Positions 41,919-52,170 of a stretch of DNA of 64,000 bases are shown piece by piece (the stretch's first letter is position 1; every line of letters starts with the position of its first letter). The stretch spans positions 1-64,000 of the forward strand of contig BBBF01000004.1 of the NCBI GenBank assembly GCA_001315925.1. The letters are read 5' to 3'. The notes beneath the pieces were generated by a model, which worked only from the letters and a program-made list of their open reading frames with translations, searched no databases and was not told the DNA's origin. This DNA comes from Thermocladium modestius JCM 10088. GTDB taxonomy: Archaea > Thermoproteota > Thermoprotei > Thermoproteales > Thermocladiaceae. The translations under genes and the position numbers were made by a program.

Positions 41919-43160
41919 TCATTCACTCACGCCGTCCAGGATTGCCTTTCCAAGATGCAGCGGCCTCCCCCCCAGCCTCCTGGCCCCCCCTCCTCCAGCC
42001 TGTGAGCGGTTCCCAGACGAAGGATGCCCTCACGGCTTGCTTGTACCTATCGCTGAAGTAGCTTCCCGGCACCACGGCCACCCCCCCGTGCTTCTCCAGG
42101 GCGTGCTCGGCGAAGGAGTCCCCCCCATCATCAATGTACTTTCCCAGGTCCATGAAGACGAACATGGAGCCGTGGGGCACTTGGAACTTCGCCTCGGGCA
42201 GGAATCGCTTGATGGCTTGCATTAAGGCATCCCTCCTCGCCCTGTACTCCTCCACCACCCGCCTCACGTGGGCCTCCCTCTCCCTGGACCTTAGGTAGAG
42301 GAGAGCCAGTCTCTGGGATATGGATGGTGGGCAGTACGTCATCTCCTCGCCGGCCAGCTTTATCCTGCCAATCAACTCGCGCGGCCCGTAGACGAAGCCG
42401 AGCCTCCACCCAGCATGCCGGGGTCCTTCGAGAACGTGTTTATGGATATCACCCTATCCGGGGGGGCGTACGTGTACGGATAGGCGTGGCTTCCCTCGTA
42501 TATCAACATTCTGTAGGCCTCGTCAGAAACTATCCAGAAGTCGCGGTCCACGGCCAAGTCCGCCACCGCCTTCACCTCGTTCACCCCCCCAATCACCGAC
42601 CCAGTGGGGGTTGTCCGGGCTCACCAGCACCACTGCCTTCGTCCTGGGCCCCCCCACCTTCTCCTTCAACGCCTCCACGTCCAGCTTGAACCCGTCATCC
42701 ATGTCGAGCCCCCCCACCCTAACTATCCTGGCCCCCCCGAAGTACTCCAGTATCGGCTTATAGCGAAGTAGGTTGGATCCATGAGTATCACCTCGTCCCC
42801 CCCGGGATTCAGTATGGTCATGAACGTGGCGAACATGGCCTCCTGCCCCCCCCAGCGGTCACGGTCAAGTCATCTGGATCCACCTCAACGCCCCCCCCTG
42901 TCCGCCTCAAGTCATCCGATATGGCCTCCCGAAGCTCCCTCCTTCCCTGGCTGGGCGTGTACGCGAATAGCTCCATGTCATCCCCCCAGAAGCTCCTCGC
43001 CCAACGCCATGCGCACATCCCTGGGCGGCGGCACGCTGGGTTGACCGGCGGAGAGCACTATGACGTCCCGCCGCTCCCGCTTTAACCGCTCCCTTATCGC
43101 ATCTATCCTCCTAGTGGGCGATTCCCTGAATGCATCTATGGACTTGGATATGCCCGGCAT
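41919..43160 (-). CDS. Class I/II PLP-dependent aminotransferase (frameshifted)
   Basis: About 400 residues of the aspartate-aminotransferase I-gamma type. The substrate-binding N-terminus RRIDAIRERLKRE and LSAGQPSVPPP; TVTAGGQEAMFATF; the cofactor Asn in VSPDNPTGSV; IVSDEAYRMLIYEG with the pyridine-binding Asp; the Schiff-base Lys in NTFSKDPGMLGWRLGF; and the C-terminal SMFVFMDLGKYI. It moves an amino group between an amino acid and a 2-oxo acid. ATG 43160 matches the promoter. Breaks are at 42985, 42885, 42850, 42735, 42640-42605, 42465, 42415 and 42120. The C-terminus, near 41919-41923, is uncertain. Confidence 0.88.
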
Positions 43161-43176
43161 GGCCGTGGTTGACCGG

Positions 43177-43186
43177 ATAATATATA
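43177..43186 (-). promoter_or_regulatory. TATA box for aminotransferase
   Basis: TATATATTAT on the minus strand, 22-26 bases before ATG 43160. Confidence 0.55.
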
Positions 43187-43387
43187 CGCATTATTCACTA
43201 TTAGATCAATACATACCGTAATTAATAGTTAAAGGTACCATTATTATTCGAACACATAAGTCGAATTAACTTAAAATCACGTTGAATTATAGTATATTTT
43301 TATGATGAGTAGCAATCCTTTGGGTTTAATCGATCTCCTTAATTAATCTTCTTCCTTTGATTTTTTGTTATCCCGTTGAAGTATGAA

Positions 43388-43407
43388 TATATAAGTACGG
43401 TTTAATG
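43388..43407 (+). promoter_or_regulatory. Promoter region for bd oxidase operon
   Basis: Two AT blocks, ATATATAAG (43388-43396) and GTTTAATG (43400-43407); the second has the standard leaderless spacing to ATG 43425. The 180 bases upstream are strongly AT-rich with no gene. Confidence 0.5.
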
Positions 43408-43424
43408 CTAGATTTGGGATAAAT

Positions 43425-45101
43425 ATGGGGGAATTGTCCACGAACTCCTCCCTAGCTTCCATATACGTCCACACCCAGAACGTAGACGCCGCCCTAGCGA
43501 TGAGCACGTACGGAATATACCTGCACGCGGTTTTCCTATCCCTGACCCTGGGGGATCCCGCTGGCCATAACTGCCTGGCTAATCCAATGGAGGCGAACCG
43601 GGATGGGGATTACTTGAGGTACGCAAAGACGTTGAGCGTTGTCCTAGCCATAAACTTCTCCCTTGGGGTCGTGACGGGAACCCTAGTGGAGTTCGGACTC
43701 CTGGACATATGGCCCACAAGCATGGTTCTCTTCGCTGCCCCCCCCGGCTTCCTCCCCCCCCTGGCGTTCGAGGCGACCATAGCGTTCATAGGGGAGGCCG
43801 CGCTGCTCACGCTATACCTAGCCACGCTGGGCAAATGGAGCGCGTACAGGAGCGCGGCTGTTTTAATGGCTAACTGGGCCCTGGGGTCGCTGTCCGGCTA
43901 CTTCATCCTCACGGTGACGCTGGATGAACGTGCCCTGGGGAGCCGGGACCGTGCCGCAGGCCCTATACCCCCCCTTCCTGCCAAGTTATGGCCCACAAGC
44001 GTTGAATGAGACGGGCGCGCTGAACTTGATGGCGGTTTTGATGCACTACGCGGCGTCCAGTCCATCCGGATCGCTGGCCGTGACGAACGTGGGATTCACC
44101 TCAATGGTGGGCAGGCTATTCGACGATGCTTGGCTACCCCCTCATGAATCCCGACGCATTGGTCACCACCCTGCACACGCTGCTGGCGGCGTACGCGGTG
44201 GGCCTCGGCACGGTGGCGGCTATCCTGGCATTCAAGCACGCGAGAAGCCGTGATCCAAAGTACATGAAGCTGTTGAAGCCCATTCTCTGGATATTGGTCG
44301 TGGTTCTCCTGGTGCAGCCCACGCTGGGCGGCCACTTGATGGGCGACGCCGTGGTGAAGTACCAGCCACTAAGTTCACGGCCATGGTTGCGTTGACGGGC
44401 GGCAGTGGAGTTTACGGCACCGAGTTCCTGGACCCATTGAGGCCTTGTTCGCGTACGGCGACCCGTACCACCCCATACATGGATTTCAATACTATATAGA
44501 TCAATGCAGCGAACTGGGGAACACGACGTTTGGAGAGCTCTATTCCACGATGGACCCGAGGATGCTGGGGTACGTGGCGCCCATTGCCAACACCACCCTG
44601 GCAGACAACTGCGTGGATGCCGTTAAATCCATAGAATCCCTGGCCCCCCCACTGGTGAGCGGATTCTACTACTCCATGATAGTCGCGGGAATAGTGGCTG
44701 GGCTCGCTTCGCTTCTCGCGTTGTTCACGTTCCTCTGGAGGGCCCCCCCGGCCATCAGTCGACTAAGCGATGCGATTAACTATGGCGTGATTGGGCGGGT
44801 GGTTGGCAGGGATAGGGTGTTGCCCTTGCTGGTGCTGGCCATGGCGATCGCCGCCGATGTGGCGTCCACCGCCGGCTGGGCGGCCAGGGAGGTGGGGGGG
44901 CGGCAGCCATGGACTGTGTACGGCATGATAACGACGAACGAGGTGGTCACGCCCGTTACCATATCGCCCGCCTTCGAGGCAATCGTGTTCCTAGTGTTCA
45001 CCGCCGTGGCGATAGGCGGGGGGGGCGTCGCCATGATATATGCCGCAAAGAGGCCGGAGCTGCTTGATAGGCTGAGGAGAGCGGTGGGTGGTGGTCAATG
45101 A
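43425..45101 (+). CDS. cydA: Cytochrome bd-type quinol oxidase subunit I (frameshifted)
   Basis: About 550 residues with nine predicted helices. Heme-ligand candidates: His in YGIYLHAVFLSLTLG, the Glu pair in FEATIAFIGEAALL, His in LVTTLHTLLAAYAVG, Met in FYYSMIVAGIV. The diagnostic GRQPW reads GWAAREVGRQPWTVYG. The extracellular region between helices VI and VII (QPLKF to ESLAPP) takes the place of the quinol loop. It reduces oxygen to water with quinol electrons. Breaks include 43550-43610, 43740-43760, 43920-43940, 44140, 44370 and 44435. The stop overlaps the next ATG (ATGA). Confidence 0.9.
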
Positions 45102-46222
45102 ATATGGTCATGTTCTCCTTCGTCTTGCTGGGCTTCACGTTGTTAATGCATTTGGTGTTCGTCAATGTCATAATAGGAGCCGCCGCGTTGACCGTGGTGA
45201 TGAGGTACGTGGCTTACCGGAGGGGGGGTGATGCGGGGGCTGGAGTTGCTGGCCAGGAGGGCATTCAGGATATTGGTTGTCTCGGACTTGTTCGGCGGGG
45301 TTTGGGCAACGATACTCACGGTGTTGATGGCTGGACTGTACCCCCCCAGCATGACTGCCATATTCACGTATGATTATTTCTATCCCGTCGCCATTTCCAT
45401 CACTGGAATAATGGTGAGCATTCCATTAATAGCAATATACTGGCACCTGTGGGGGAGGATTAACCCGAGACTGCATAGCCTCCTCGGCCTGCCCCCTCCT
45501 GGCGTCGATTCTCTTGGTTCCCATGGGCTTCAGGTACTTCTTCGCAGGGATGACGTACGCCGACCCCCCCAGCTCCGCGTTGGCTAATCCAGTGTACCCG
45601 CCCCCCCTCATAATTCATACATTGATAGGCGCCACGGACATAGGCGCGTTCGTGATCGCCGCCGTTCTGGCAACCAAGGGCAATCTTGACGTGAGGGGGG
45701 GAGTGAGGATATCGCTGGGAACTGGGCTGGCGCTTCTTCCGGCCCAGGCCGCGGCCGGGGGGGGTATTACTATGCGGTGCTGACGAGGTACTCTCCCTAC
45801 GTCGCAGGCAACGTGGGCGGTCCATTGCTCGGCTACCCCAACGGCAGCCCAATGGTTTATCCAGCATTCTACTCTGGGGGGGTGGCGCTGGCGGCCGTGC
45901 TTGGAGCGGTCGCCGTGTACGCCTTCTATGCATCGCTTAGGGGGGGCGAGGTGAGGCGGTGGGCCGTCATTGCGTCGGGCGTCCTGTCCGAGGCGGTCAT
46001 GTTATTGATGGAGTACGCCAACGACATGGCCAGGTACCCCTACATATTCGTCGAGGGAAGCGGGGGGGAGTGGCGGCGTCCAACCTGCTCGATAGCTTGA
46101 TGCCGATCCCGTTGGGCGCGATTTACATCATGCTGGCCTCATCCATTTTCTTCGTGGGCGTGTTCAGCGCGGCATTCTACTATGCCATATTGAGGCGATT
46201 CATTCCTGAGACCGAGGAGTAG
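45098..46222 (+). CDS. bd oxidase second subunit, CydA'-like (frameshifted)
   Basis: About 370 residues, eight or nine helices. It looks like a diverged CydA rather than a CydB: LLMHLVFVNVIIGAAAL parallels the first heme-binding helix of CydA, IIHTLIGATDIGAFVIAAVL parallels the His-containing helix V, and MEYANDMARYPYIFVEG sits where CydA has GRQPW. This is the CydAA' arrangement described in archaea such as Caldivirga. Coupled to the upstream subunit by a 4-base overlap, so they form one membrane complex. Breaks are at 45225, 45340, 45485, 45600, 45700, 45765 and 46065. Confidence 0.8.
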
Positions 46223-46288
46223 CGGGTCTTGGGCTTTCCTGTAATTATACATTTAAATGAATATCGTAAAATTTTATTTGTAACCGGA

Positions 46289-46298
46289 ATTTTTATAA
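46289..46298 (+). promoter_or_regulatory. TATA box for nucleosidase-like gene
   Basis: ATTTTTATAA about 28 bases before ATG 46324. Confidence 0.55.
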
Positions 46299-46323
46299 GA
46301 ACCAAATTAAGATAGATATTTAT

Positions 46324-47684
46324 ATGATACAGAACAAGCCCCCCCGCTCGAGGTGGACGTGGATAGCAATAGCCCTACTAACCATCATGGCCGCCGCGGC
46401 CGCGGCGGTGGCCGTCTATGAATACGAAGCGGCGCACGGCTACGCGCAGCACGTGGACTCGCTCCTATTGGGCGGAGTGAGGATTACCGCCGTCAACGGC
46501 AGCCCAGTGACGCCGGCGGAGGCGATTGCATTGCTCGAGGCGCCCCCCCGCATAGGCATAGTGACTCCCATGGCGATGGAGGAGGCGCCCATACTGGCAG
46601 CGATGAAGGTGAACGCGGTGGCGGAGATAGGGGGGGGATACACGTTCTACCTGGGCACCATAGGCAATAGATCCGTGGTGCTGGTGAGGAGCGGTGAGAA
46701 GGAGTACGCGGCGGAGCTGGCTACGTATATAATGGATACGCACTTCCACGTGGTGGCGGCCATACTCAGCGGAACCGCTGGCTCCAGGAACCCCAACGTG
46801 CGCGTCGGCGATGTGGTGGTGGGGGGGGCGTTCGCCGTGGATAAATCATCAATTCACTACCACGACAGGGGGGGATTCCAGAGCGATTACACGGGCGTCG
46901 AGATGGTGATCACCAATGAGTCGCTCATCGGCGAGCAATTCATAACCACCCACGGGGGGGAGGTCGGGCCAAGCCCCCCAGAACGCCTCCGCGTATGGGT
47001 ACGGGCCGGGCACTCCCAGCCCCCCCAACTACATCTACGTGGCGGTCCTACCGGCCTCGCTGGGCTTGGTCGAGGCTGCGGAGGGGGCCAGCGGCGTGCT
47101 TGGGAACACGTCCCTGGCCGACGTGACCGGCATGAATGTTTCCGGCTCAATACCGGCCCGGCTAATAGTTGGCGTGATAGGCTCCGCCAATCAATGGACC
47201 GAGCCCCCCTCTCGTGGATGGAGGCCCAGAACGCCTTGTACGAGACCGATGCTGGGGGGGAGAACGAGGGATCCGGGTTCGCGTACGCAAACTCCCAGCT
47301 GGGGGGGGTGCCGTGGGTCATAATAAGGGGGGGTATATCGGACTCGCCTTGGTACCCGACGACCTACCACGGAGTGCTGGCGGCGGATAGGGCGGCCGCC
47401 GTGACTATATACGTGGTGACCCACTTCCCGTCAAGCGACCTGGACACCCCCCCAGCCACACCATCGATTCTATCGCCTCTCTCCAACGCGGCGATGCATG
47501 GATACATAGTGGCCGAGAGGGCGTACTACAACGTCACGCCTGTCACCGAGGTTCAATACATGGCCTCCAACGGATCCACGGTGACGACGACGGGCTGGCC
47601 GGGGGGGAGTACTCGTACCCCCCCAGCGGAGCCGCAGTGGGGGGGTACAGTAACTACACGGATCAATTGATATACGTTGGATAG
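46324..47684 (+). CDS. Membrane-anchored nucleoside phosphorylase/nucleosidase-like protein (frameshifted)
   Basis: About 440 residues. The N-terminal helix (WIAIALLTIMAAAAAAVAVY) is preceded by positive residues, then a PNP/UDP-family domain: GIVTPMAMEEAPILAAM, AILSGTAGSRNPNVRVGDVVV, a family-typical acidic region reconstructed as DAGENEGSGFAYANSQLG, and VPWVIIRGISDSPW. The last is the expected place of the base-binding Asp. Known family members cleave nucleosides in the cytoplasm; here the anchor and abundant N-x-S/T sites suggest an outward-facing domain. It may recover bases or ribose from external nucleosides. Frame breaks are at 46973, 47020, 47208, 47260, 47327, 47453 and 47605-47640. 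Confidence 0.8.
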
Positions 47685-47754
47685 GATAAGTGGAACCGGT
47701 TACTTGCTTAAAATCAATGCGTTTCTCCACGGTTCTCCGCGTCGGCATGGCAAT

Positions 47755-47763
47755 GCTTTAAAG
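47755..47763 (+). promoter_or_regulatory. TATA box for acryloyl-CoA-reductase-like gene
   Basis: GCTTTAAAG centred 25 bases before ATG 47784. Confidence 0.6.
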
Positions 47764-47783
47764 TTCCCGAGGATCCTCGATCC

Positions 47784-48811
47784 ATGAAGGCTGTCGTGGT
47801 TAAGGGAGGATGGATTACTCCGTGGTGGCCGACGCCGCCAACCCAACTGCCGCGCCGGGCAGGGCAGTGCTGTCGATAAGCTACGCGTCCCTGTGCTATA
47901 GGGACTTGCTGGAGTTGATGGGGGGGTATTACCCCAGGATGCGGTACCCAGTGGTGCTGGGCCACGAGGCGGTGGGCGTGGTGGAGGAGTCAATGGATCC
48001 CAGGTACAGGCCGGGCGATAGGGTGGTTCCCATGCTTTACGAGCCGGATGGGACGTGCGACATGTGCTTGAGGGGGGGCGAGGAGGTTTACTGCAGGTCC
48101 AGGAGGAGCTATGGGGGGGGAGGACGTGGATGGGTTCTTCGCGGAGAGGGCCGCCGTGGCGGCAACGCGCTGGTAAAGGTGCCTACGTGGGTCAACGACG
48201 AGTTGGCGGTCCTGGTTCCCTGCGTCATAGCTATGATATACAAGGGGGGGCTGCGGCGGGCATCCCTCTCCCAGGGAGAGACGGTGCTGGTGACCGGGGG
48301 GGCTGGGGGGGGAGGGGGGGTTGGCATACATGCAGTTCAATTGGCCAAGGCCATGGGGGGGCGAGGGTCATCGGCGTGACGAGCCGCGAGGATAAGGCCG
48401 GGGGGGGCGGTGGCTAAGTACGCCGATGAGGTCGTGATAGGCTCCAAGTTCGGGGGGGATGAGGTGAAGAAGAGGGCGGGCGAGGTCGACGTGGTGGTGG
48501 AGAACGTGGGCACCCCAACGCTGGGCGAGTCCCTGAGGAGCTTGAGGATGGGCGGGCGGTTGGTGCTAATAGGTAACGTAAAGCCAGATGAGGCGTACGA
48601 GCTTCGCTTGGGCTACGCCATAATGAAGGATATAGCGTGATAGGAAACGTGGCCGCCAATAGGGGGGGGATATATGGAGAACGTTTGAGTTGATGAGGGT
48701 CAAGACCATCGAGCCTATTGTGACCAAGTACTCCCTGGAGGAGTTCGAGGCAGCGCTGGATCAATTGAGGAGGGGGGGGATAAGGTGGGCAAGATCTTGT
48801 TAAAGCCATAG
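47784..48811 (+). CDS. Zn-type MDR oxidoreductase, acryloyl-CoA reductase-like (frameshifted)
   Basis: About 332 residues. Closely follows the Sulfolobales acryloyl-CoA reductase: LCYRDLLELMGYYPRMRYP, VLGHEAVGVVEE, structural-Zn cysteines in DGTCDMCLRGEEVYC, LVPCVIAMIYKG, the NADP loop VLVTGAGGGVGIHAVQLAKA, and SLRMGGRLVLIGNV. In the 3-hydroxypropionate/4-hydroxybutyrate pathway that enzyme converts acryloyl-CoA to propionyl-CoA with NADPH. Other alcohol or enoyl substrates are possible. Breaks are at 47810, 47925, 48078, 48118, 48150, 48300, 48360, 48405, 48640, 48670 and 48780. Confidence 0.88.
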
Positions 48812-48812
48812 G

Positions 48813-49719
48813 GTGAACGCGTTGCGGCCTAGGCTGGGAGTTGGGGGGGCAGCGATTTCCCGCGCCATCAACCTAGCCTCGTTCCTGCTCCTTCCCCCCC
48901 TAGCCATAAAGGAGGCCGGCCTGCCGACGCCGCTTTTCCTCTTAACAGTGCTGACTTACTGCGTGGGGATTCCCTTGATGGGTCGGGTGAAGGTCAAGTC
49001 GCCGCACTTGGTGGGTCCCCCCCTCATCAACATAGTCTGGGCCTGGATATACGCTGCGATATTCATTCTGGAATACATGGGGGCATCGAAGTGGTTCATC
49101 CTGCTCCAACGACCTTCGCCGGCCTCGCCATGGGGATCGGGGATGGGGCGTACCTATCCATTAGGCCGCGGGAGCTGGGCCATTGCTGGGGGGGCCTCCT
49201 CGTCGCTCCTCCTCTCAATCATCAAGGGGTACTGGTTCCCTCTGGCGGCGTCAATAGCGTCGTACTCGGCGGCCATCGCCGCCGCGCTGCTCATGAGGGG
49301 GGGGCAGAGCCTCCCCCCCGGGCCGGCGAGTGGGGGGTTCTCCACGTTAGGCGCGGTCGGCTCCGGCCTCTCCATAGGGGGGGCCGCGGCGCTGTTCGCG
49401 GGACAGTTCCCGTTCTACTTAACCGCGTTGATATCGCCTCTCCTCCTAAGAAGGAGAGCATGGGCAGCGGTGCTCCTCCTCACGGCCTTCTCAGTAGCAT
49501 TGATGCCCCGCCCCGAGATAGGGGGGGCCGCGGCAGCGGGGGCAGCGGCCTGGGCATACACGGGCTGGACGGAGGGGCGGGCGGGGGGGGTGGGCGCGTC
49601 CGTCGCCTGCTTGATGATCGCCGCCGCGGCCGCCGCGTACCCCGGCCAGCGGGGGGGCCGTCCTTAGCTTCATAACATTGATTTACTTGGCTGTTAGGAG
49701 CATTAGGGGGGGGAGTTAA
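48813..49719 (+). CDS. Polytopic membrane protein, Ala/Gly-rich (frameshifted)
   Basis: About 300 residues, eight to ten hydrophobic segments, very few charged loops (MGRVKVKS, SIRPRELG, TGWTEGRA). A GTG start follows the previous stop by one base, so it is in the same operon as the acryloyl-CoA-reductase-like gene. After repair around 49110-49190 the middle reads TFAGLAMGIGDGAYLSIRP. The layout suggests an integral membrane enzyme or carrier; no family recognised. The repaired end is LAVRSIRGGS at TAA 49719, two bases from the convergent stop. Confidence 0.7.
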
Positions 49720-49720
49720 T

Positions 49721-50196
49721 TTAGATCGTGTACGTCTGCTGCGGCTTGCGCTCCGGCTGGTCCTTCGCGGTCCTCACCTTGTCCCTCAGCTTCTCGAATT
49801 TCTTTCCAACCATGAGTATCTTTACGCCGTCAAGGGATGCTGACCTGTTGGTTAAATTAATGGTGTACTGCTTCGTTATCAGTACCCCGCCGTACATGTC
49901 TATTATGTAGAGGGGGGGCGATATGAATTTGGTGGATCCCTGCTCGTATTGAACCGTGATCGGGGGGGGTGATCGTAGGCCTCGTTGGAGTCGTTCAGGT
50001 ACATGGCCTCCACGAGCTTCATGTCTCCGCCGTCCATGAATTGGCCCACCATCACGTTGAGGGGCTTCTTCAGCTCATCCATGTACTCCACGTCTATGTG
50101 GACGTCGAATTTCCTGTACCTAGCCAGCTCATCCATCAACACGTTCTCTATGTTGTCGAGGGGCTCCAGCCTCTTGACGAGCGGTATGGGAAGCAT
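49721..50196 (-). CDS. Hypothetical protein divergent from herA (frameshifted)
   Basis: About 157 residues, soluble, mixed alpha/beta, beginning MLPIPLVKRLEPLDNIENV and ending KPQQTYTI. After repair at 49975 and 49915 the middle reads EQGSTKFISPLYIIDMYG. The start is set by a TATA box 28 bases upstream; a longer in-frame ATG at about 50297 lies above that box and is rejected. I do not recognise the family. Being divergent from herA and back-to-back with a repair operon, it may belong to DNA metabolism, but nothing in the sequence shows this. Confidence 0.65.
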
Positions 50197-50220
50197 CGAC
50201 TCGATCTCTATTCCCCCCCT

Positions 50221-50228
50221 ATAAAAGC
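50221..50228 (-). promoter_or_regulatory. TATA box for hypothetical gene 49721-50196
   Basis: CTTTTATA on the minus strand, centre 28 bases before ATG 50196. Confidence 0.5.
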
Positions 50229-50448
50229 TTTGCAGGTGAGCGCCGTGGATGGGAGTAAGCGGAGCGATTGAGGCGATCGCGTGATTGCGGAGAATCATCG
50301 CTGGTCTTCGTTGAGACCCCCCCTCACGACAGCGGCGTCCGGCCCCCCCGTCCTTGCCCTCCTCAATCCAGTTAATTGTCGTGGGTGTTTCGCGCCGATT
50401 GGAGATAATACTTTCGATTAGTACTGCCTCAATTAAAATATATGTCAT

Positions 50449-50458
50449 GTTTATATAG
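50449..50458 (+). promoter_or_regulatory. TATA box for herA operon
   Basis: GTTTATATAG centred 26 bases before ATG 50479. Confidence 0.65.
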
Positions 50459-50478
50459 ATGGACAGCGCCATTCCGGC

Positions 50479-51992
50479 ATGGATGTTGAGTCAATGCTGG
50501 ACAAGTGCTGCGTGGAGGTTGGGATAACCGTCAGCGGGGGGGCCTCCTCCCTGGCCATACCCATACAGTTCTATAGGAGGATGGAGGATAACGCGGTGGA
50601 GGAGCAGTTGGCGTTGGTTAGGGACCCGTCCCTGAAGGGGCGGTTGTTCTTCGGGGGGGTGGTGAGGAGGATAACGAAGCTGGAGCCCCCCCTCGTGAGG
50701 GATAGGGTTAGGAATCCATTCGTGGATAGGCCGGAGATAATGGATCAATCAATACTGATGCCCTTCACCAACGGAATTGTTAGGCTGTACGGAATGATAG
50801 GGCCCGGAGGCCTATCCACGGAGGTCAGCCACGTGGCCACTCCTGGATCCAAGGTGTTCCTGGTGAGGGACGGCACTGTCCTCAATGAGTACGCCGGGAG
50901 CGGGGGGGCGGCATTCACGTGGGGGGGATCATAAGTACAGTAATTGGTCGATCAGGCTGGATCACTCATTCGTGAATTACCACATGGGCGTGTTCGGCGC
51001 CACTGGGGGGGGTGGGCAAGTCGAGGTTGATAAGGGGGGGATTGATAGGGGGGGAGCTGAGGAGGGTTGGGGTATAGGGCCGTGGTGTTCGACCACAGCG
51101 GGGGGGTGGATTACGTTCCCCACATGAAGGAGCACGCCATATCCTCCAAGCAGATAAGGATAAGCCTCCGACCATAGCCTCCGTCATAGCGAGCAAGGCC
51201 AGGCTGGGGGGGTGGCAGAGTTATGGGGGGGAGTACATGGAGGTCGCCACGATAACGTACACCATGCCGGAGGAGCCCAAGAGGAGGGGGGGACGCTGCT
51301 GGAGGAGCCCGTGCCTCGGGAGGTCAAGTGGAGCAAGCAAGGCTTCATAAAGCACCTGGTGGAGAAGATGCGGGAGGTAGGCGCGAGGGACTCCTCCGTG
51401 GAGAAGGCGAAGCTATTCATAGAGTACTTCGTCGACGACTCGTTCTTCGACGAGCTGAACAGGAGGAGCCTGGAGCCGGGCGACGTGGTTAGGAGGGCCG
51501 CAAGCGATGGGTTGGCCGTGATAGACCTGAGCGCCGACACGGACCTCACAGTGAAGCAAGCCATAATAGCGGACATCATAGAGGCGGCTTGGGATATGGT
51601 TAAGAGGGGAACCATTGAGATACCTGCCAACCTGGTCTTCGTTATAGACGAGGCGCAGAACTACGTTCCGGAGGATGAGTGGACGATCTGCAAGGACCCC
51701 CCCATAGAGACCACGGTGAGGGAGGGAAGGAAGTGGGGCCTCTCACTACTGCTGGCAAGCCAGAGAATAGCGAGGGACATAAAGTCCAGCGTCAGGGCTA
51801 ACCTGGGCACGGTCTTCTTCTCGCGACTCTCCGCCCAGGCGGATCTGAAGGAGATAGGCGCGTACCTGGACATAGCGGACATAAGCGAGGGCACCCTGTC
51901 ACAGCTGGGGGGGACGAGGGAGTTCTTCGTCGCCGGCCTGATGAATCCCCTTAGGAAGCCCCCTCCTGCTCAAGGTCAGGGAGGTGGAGTGA
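50479..51992 (+). CDS. herA: HerA DNA-translocating ATPase (frameshifted)
   Basis: About 500 residues. The N-terminal HAS barrel, then Walker A reconstructed as GVFGATGGGKSRL near 51000, the Walker B region LVFVIDEAQNYVPED, the sensor segment SLLLASQRIARD and the arginine-finger region SSVRANLGTVFFSRL, as in archaeal bipolar helicase/translocase HerA, which works with NurA in end resection. Removing one C near 51962 ends the protein as RKPLLLKVREVE at TGA 51992. Other breaks are 50655-50690, 50905, 50925, 51007-51050, 51105, 51225 and 51290. The catalytic core is otherwise canonical. Confidence 0.92.
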
Positions 51993-52153
51993 AGGTGGAG
52001 GAGGATTACTCAATTGATTTCTGGATAGACCCGCCGCTCCTCCTATCCATAGTGGCCGACGTTAAGGAGATCGTGAAGAAATTGAATAAGGCTGAATCAT
52101 CGAAGATAGTGGAGGAGGTCAAGGCAGCCCTGGGAGCAGGGCCAGGAGGATAG
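51989..52153 (+). CDS. Small helical protein between herA and nurA
   Basis: A GTG start overlaps the repaired herA stop (GTGA) and opens a 54-residue frame beginning MKVEEDYSIDFWIDPPLL, then a charged amphipathic helix (VKEIVKKLNKAE). If the C run at 51958-51962 is correct as written, this segment would instead be the C-terminal tail of HerA. Conserved HerA C-termini end with a V-R-E-V motif, which favours two genes. No family recognised; it could be a small HerA/NurA cofactor. Confidence 0.5.
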   Translation: MKVEEDYSIDFWIDPPLLLSIVADVKEIVKKLNKAESSKIVEEVKAALGAGPGG

Positions 52154-52170
52154 GGGGGGAGGCAGGCGAG

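Noticed and set aside
41849-42005. Longer C-terminus of the Nudix protein
   Set aside because: It would run about 85 bases into the convergent aminotransferase and has Pro/Ser-rich composition unlike the family; a one- or two-base run correction gives a natural stop at 41848.
51989-52153. Treating the segment simply as the HerA C-terminus
   Set aside because: Not fully excluded, but archaeal HerA normally ends with the VREV motif, which appears in the adjacent frame immediately before an overlapping GTG.
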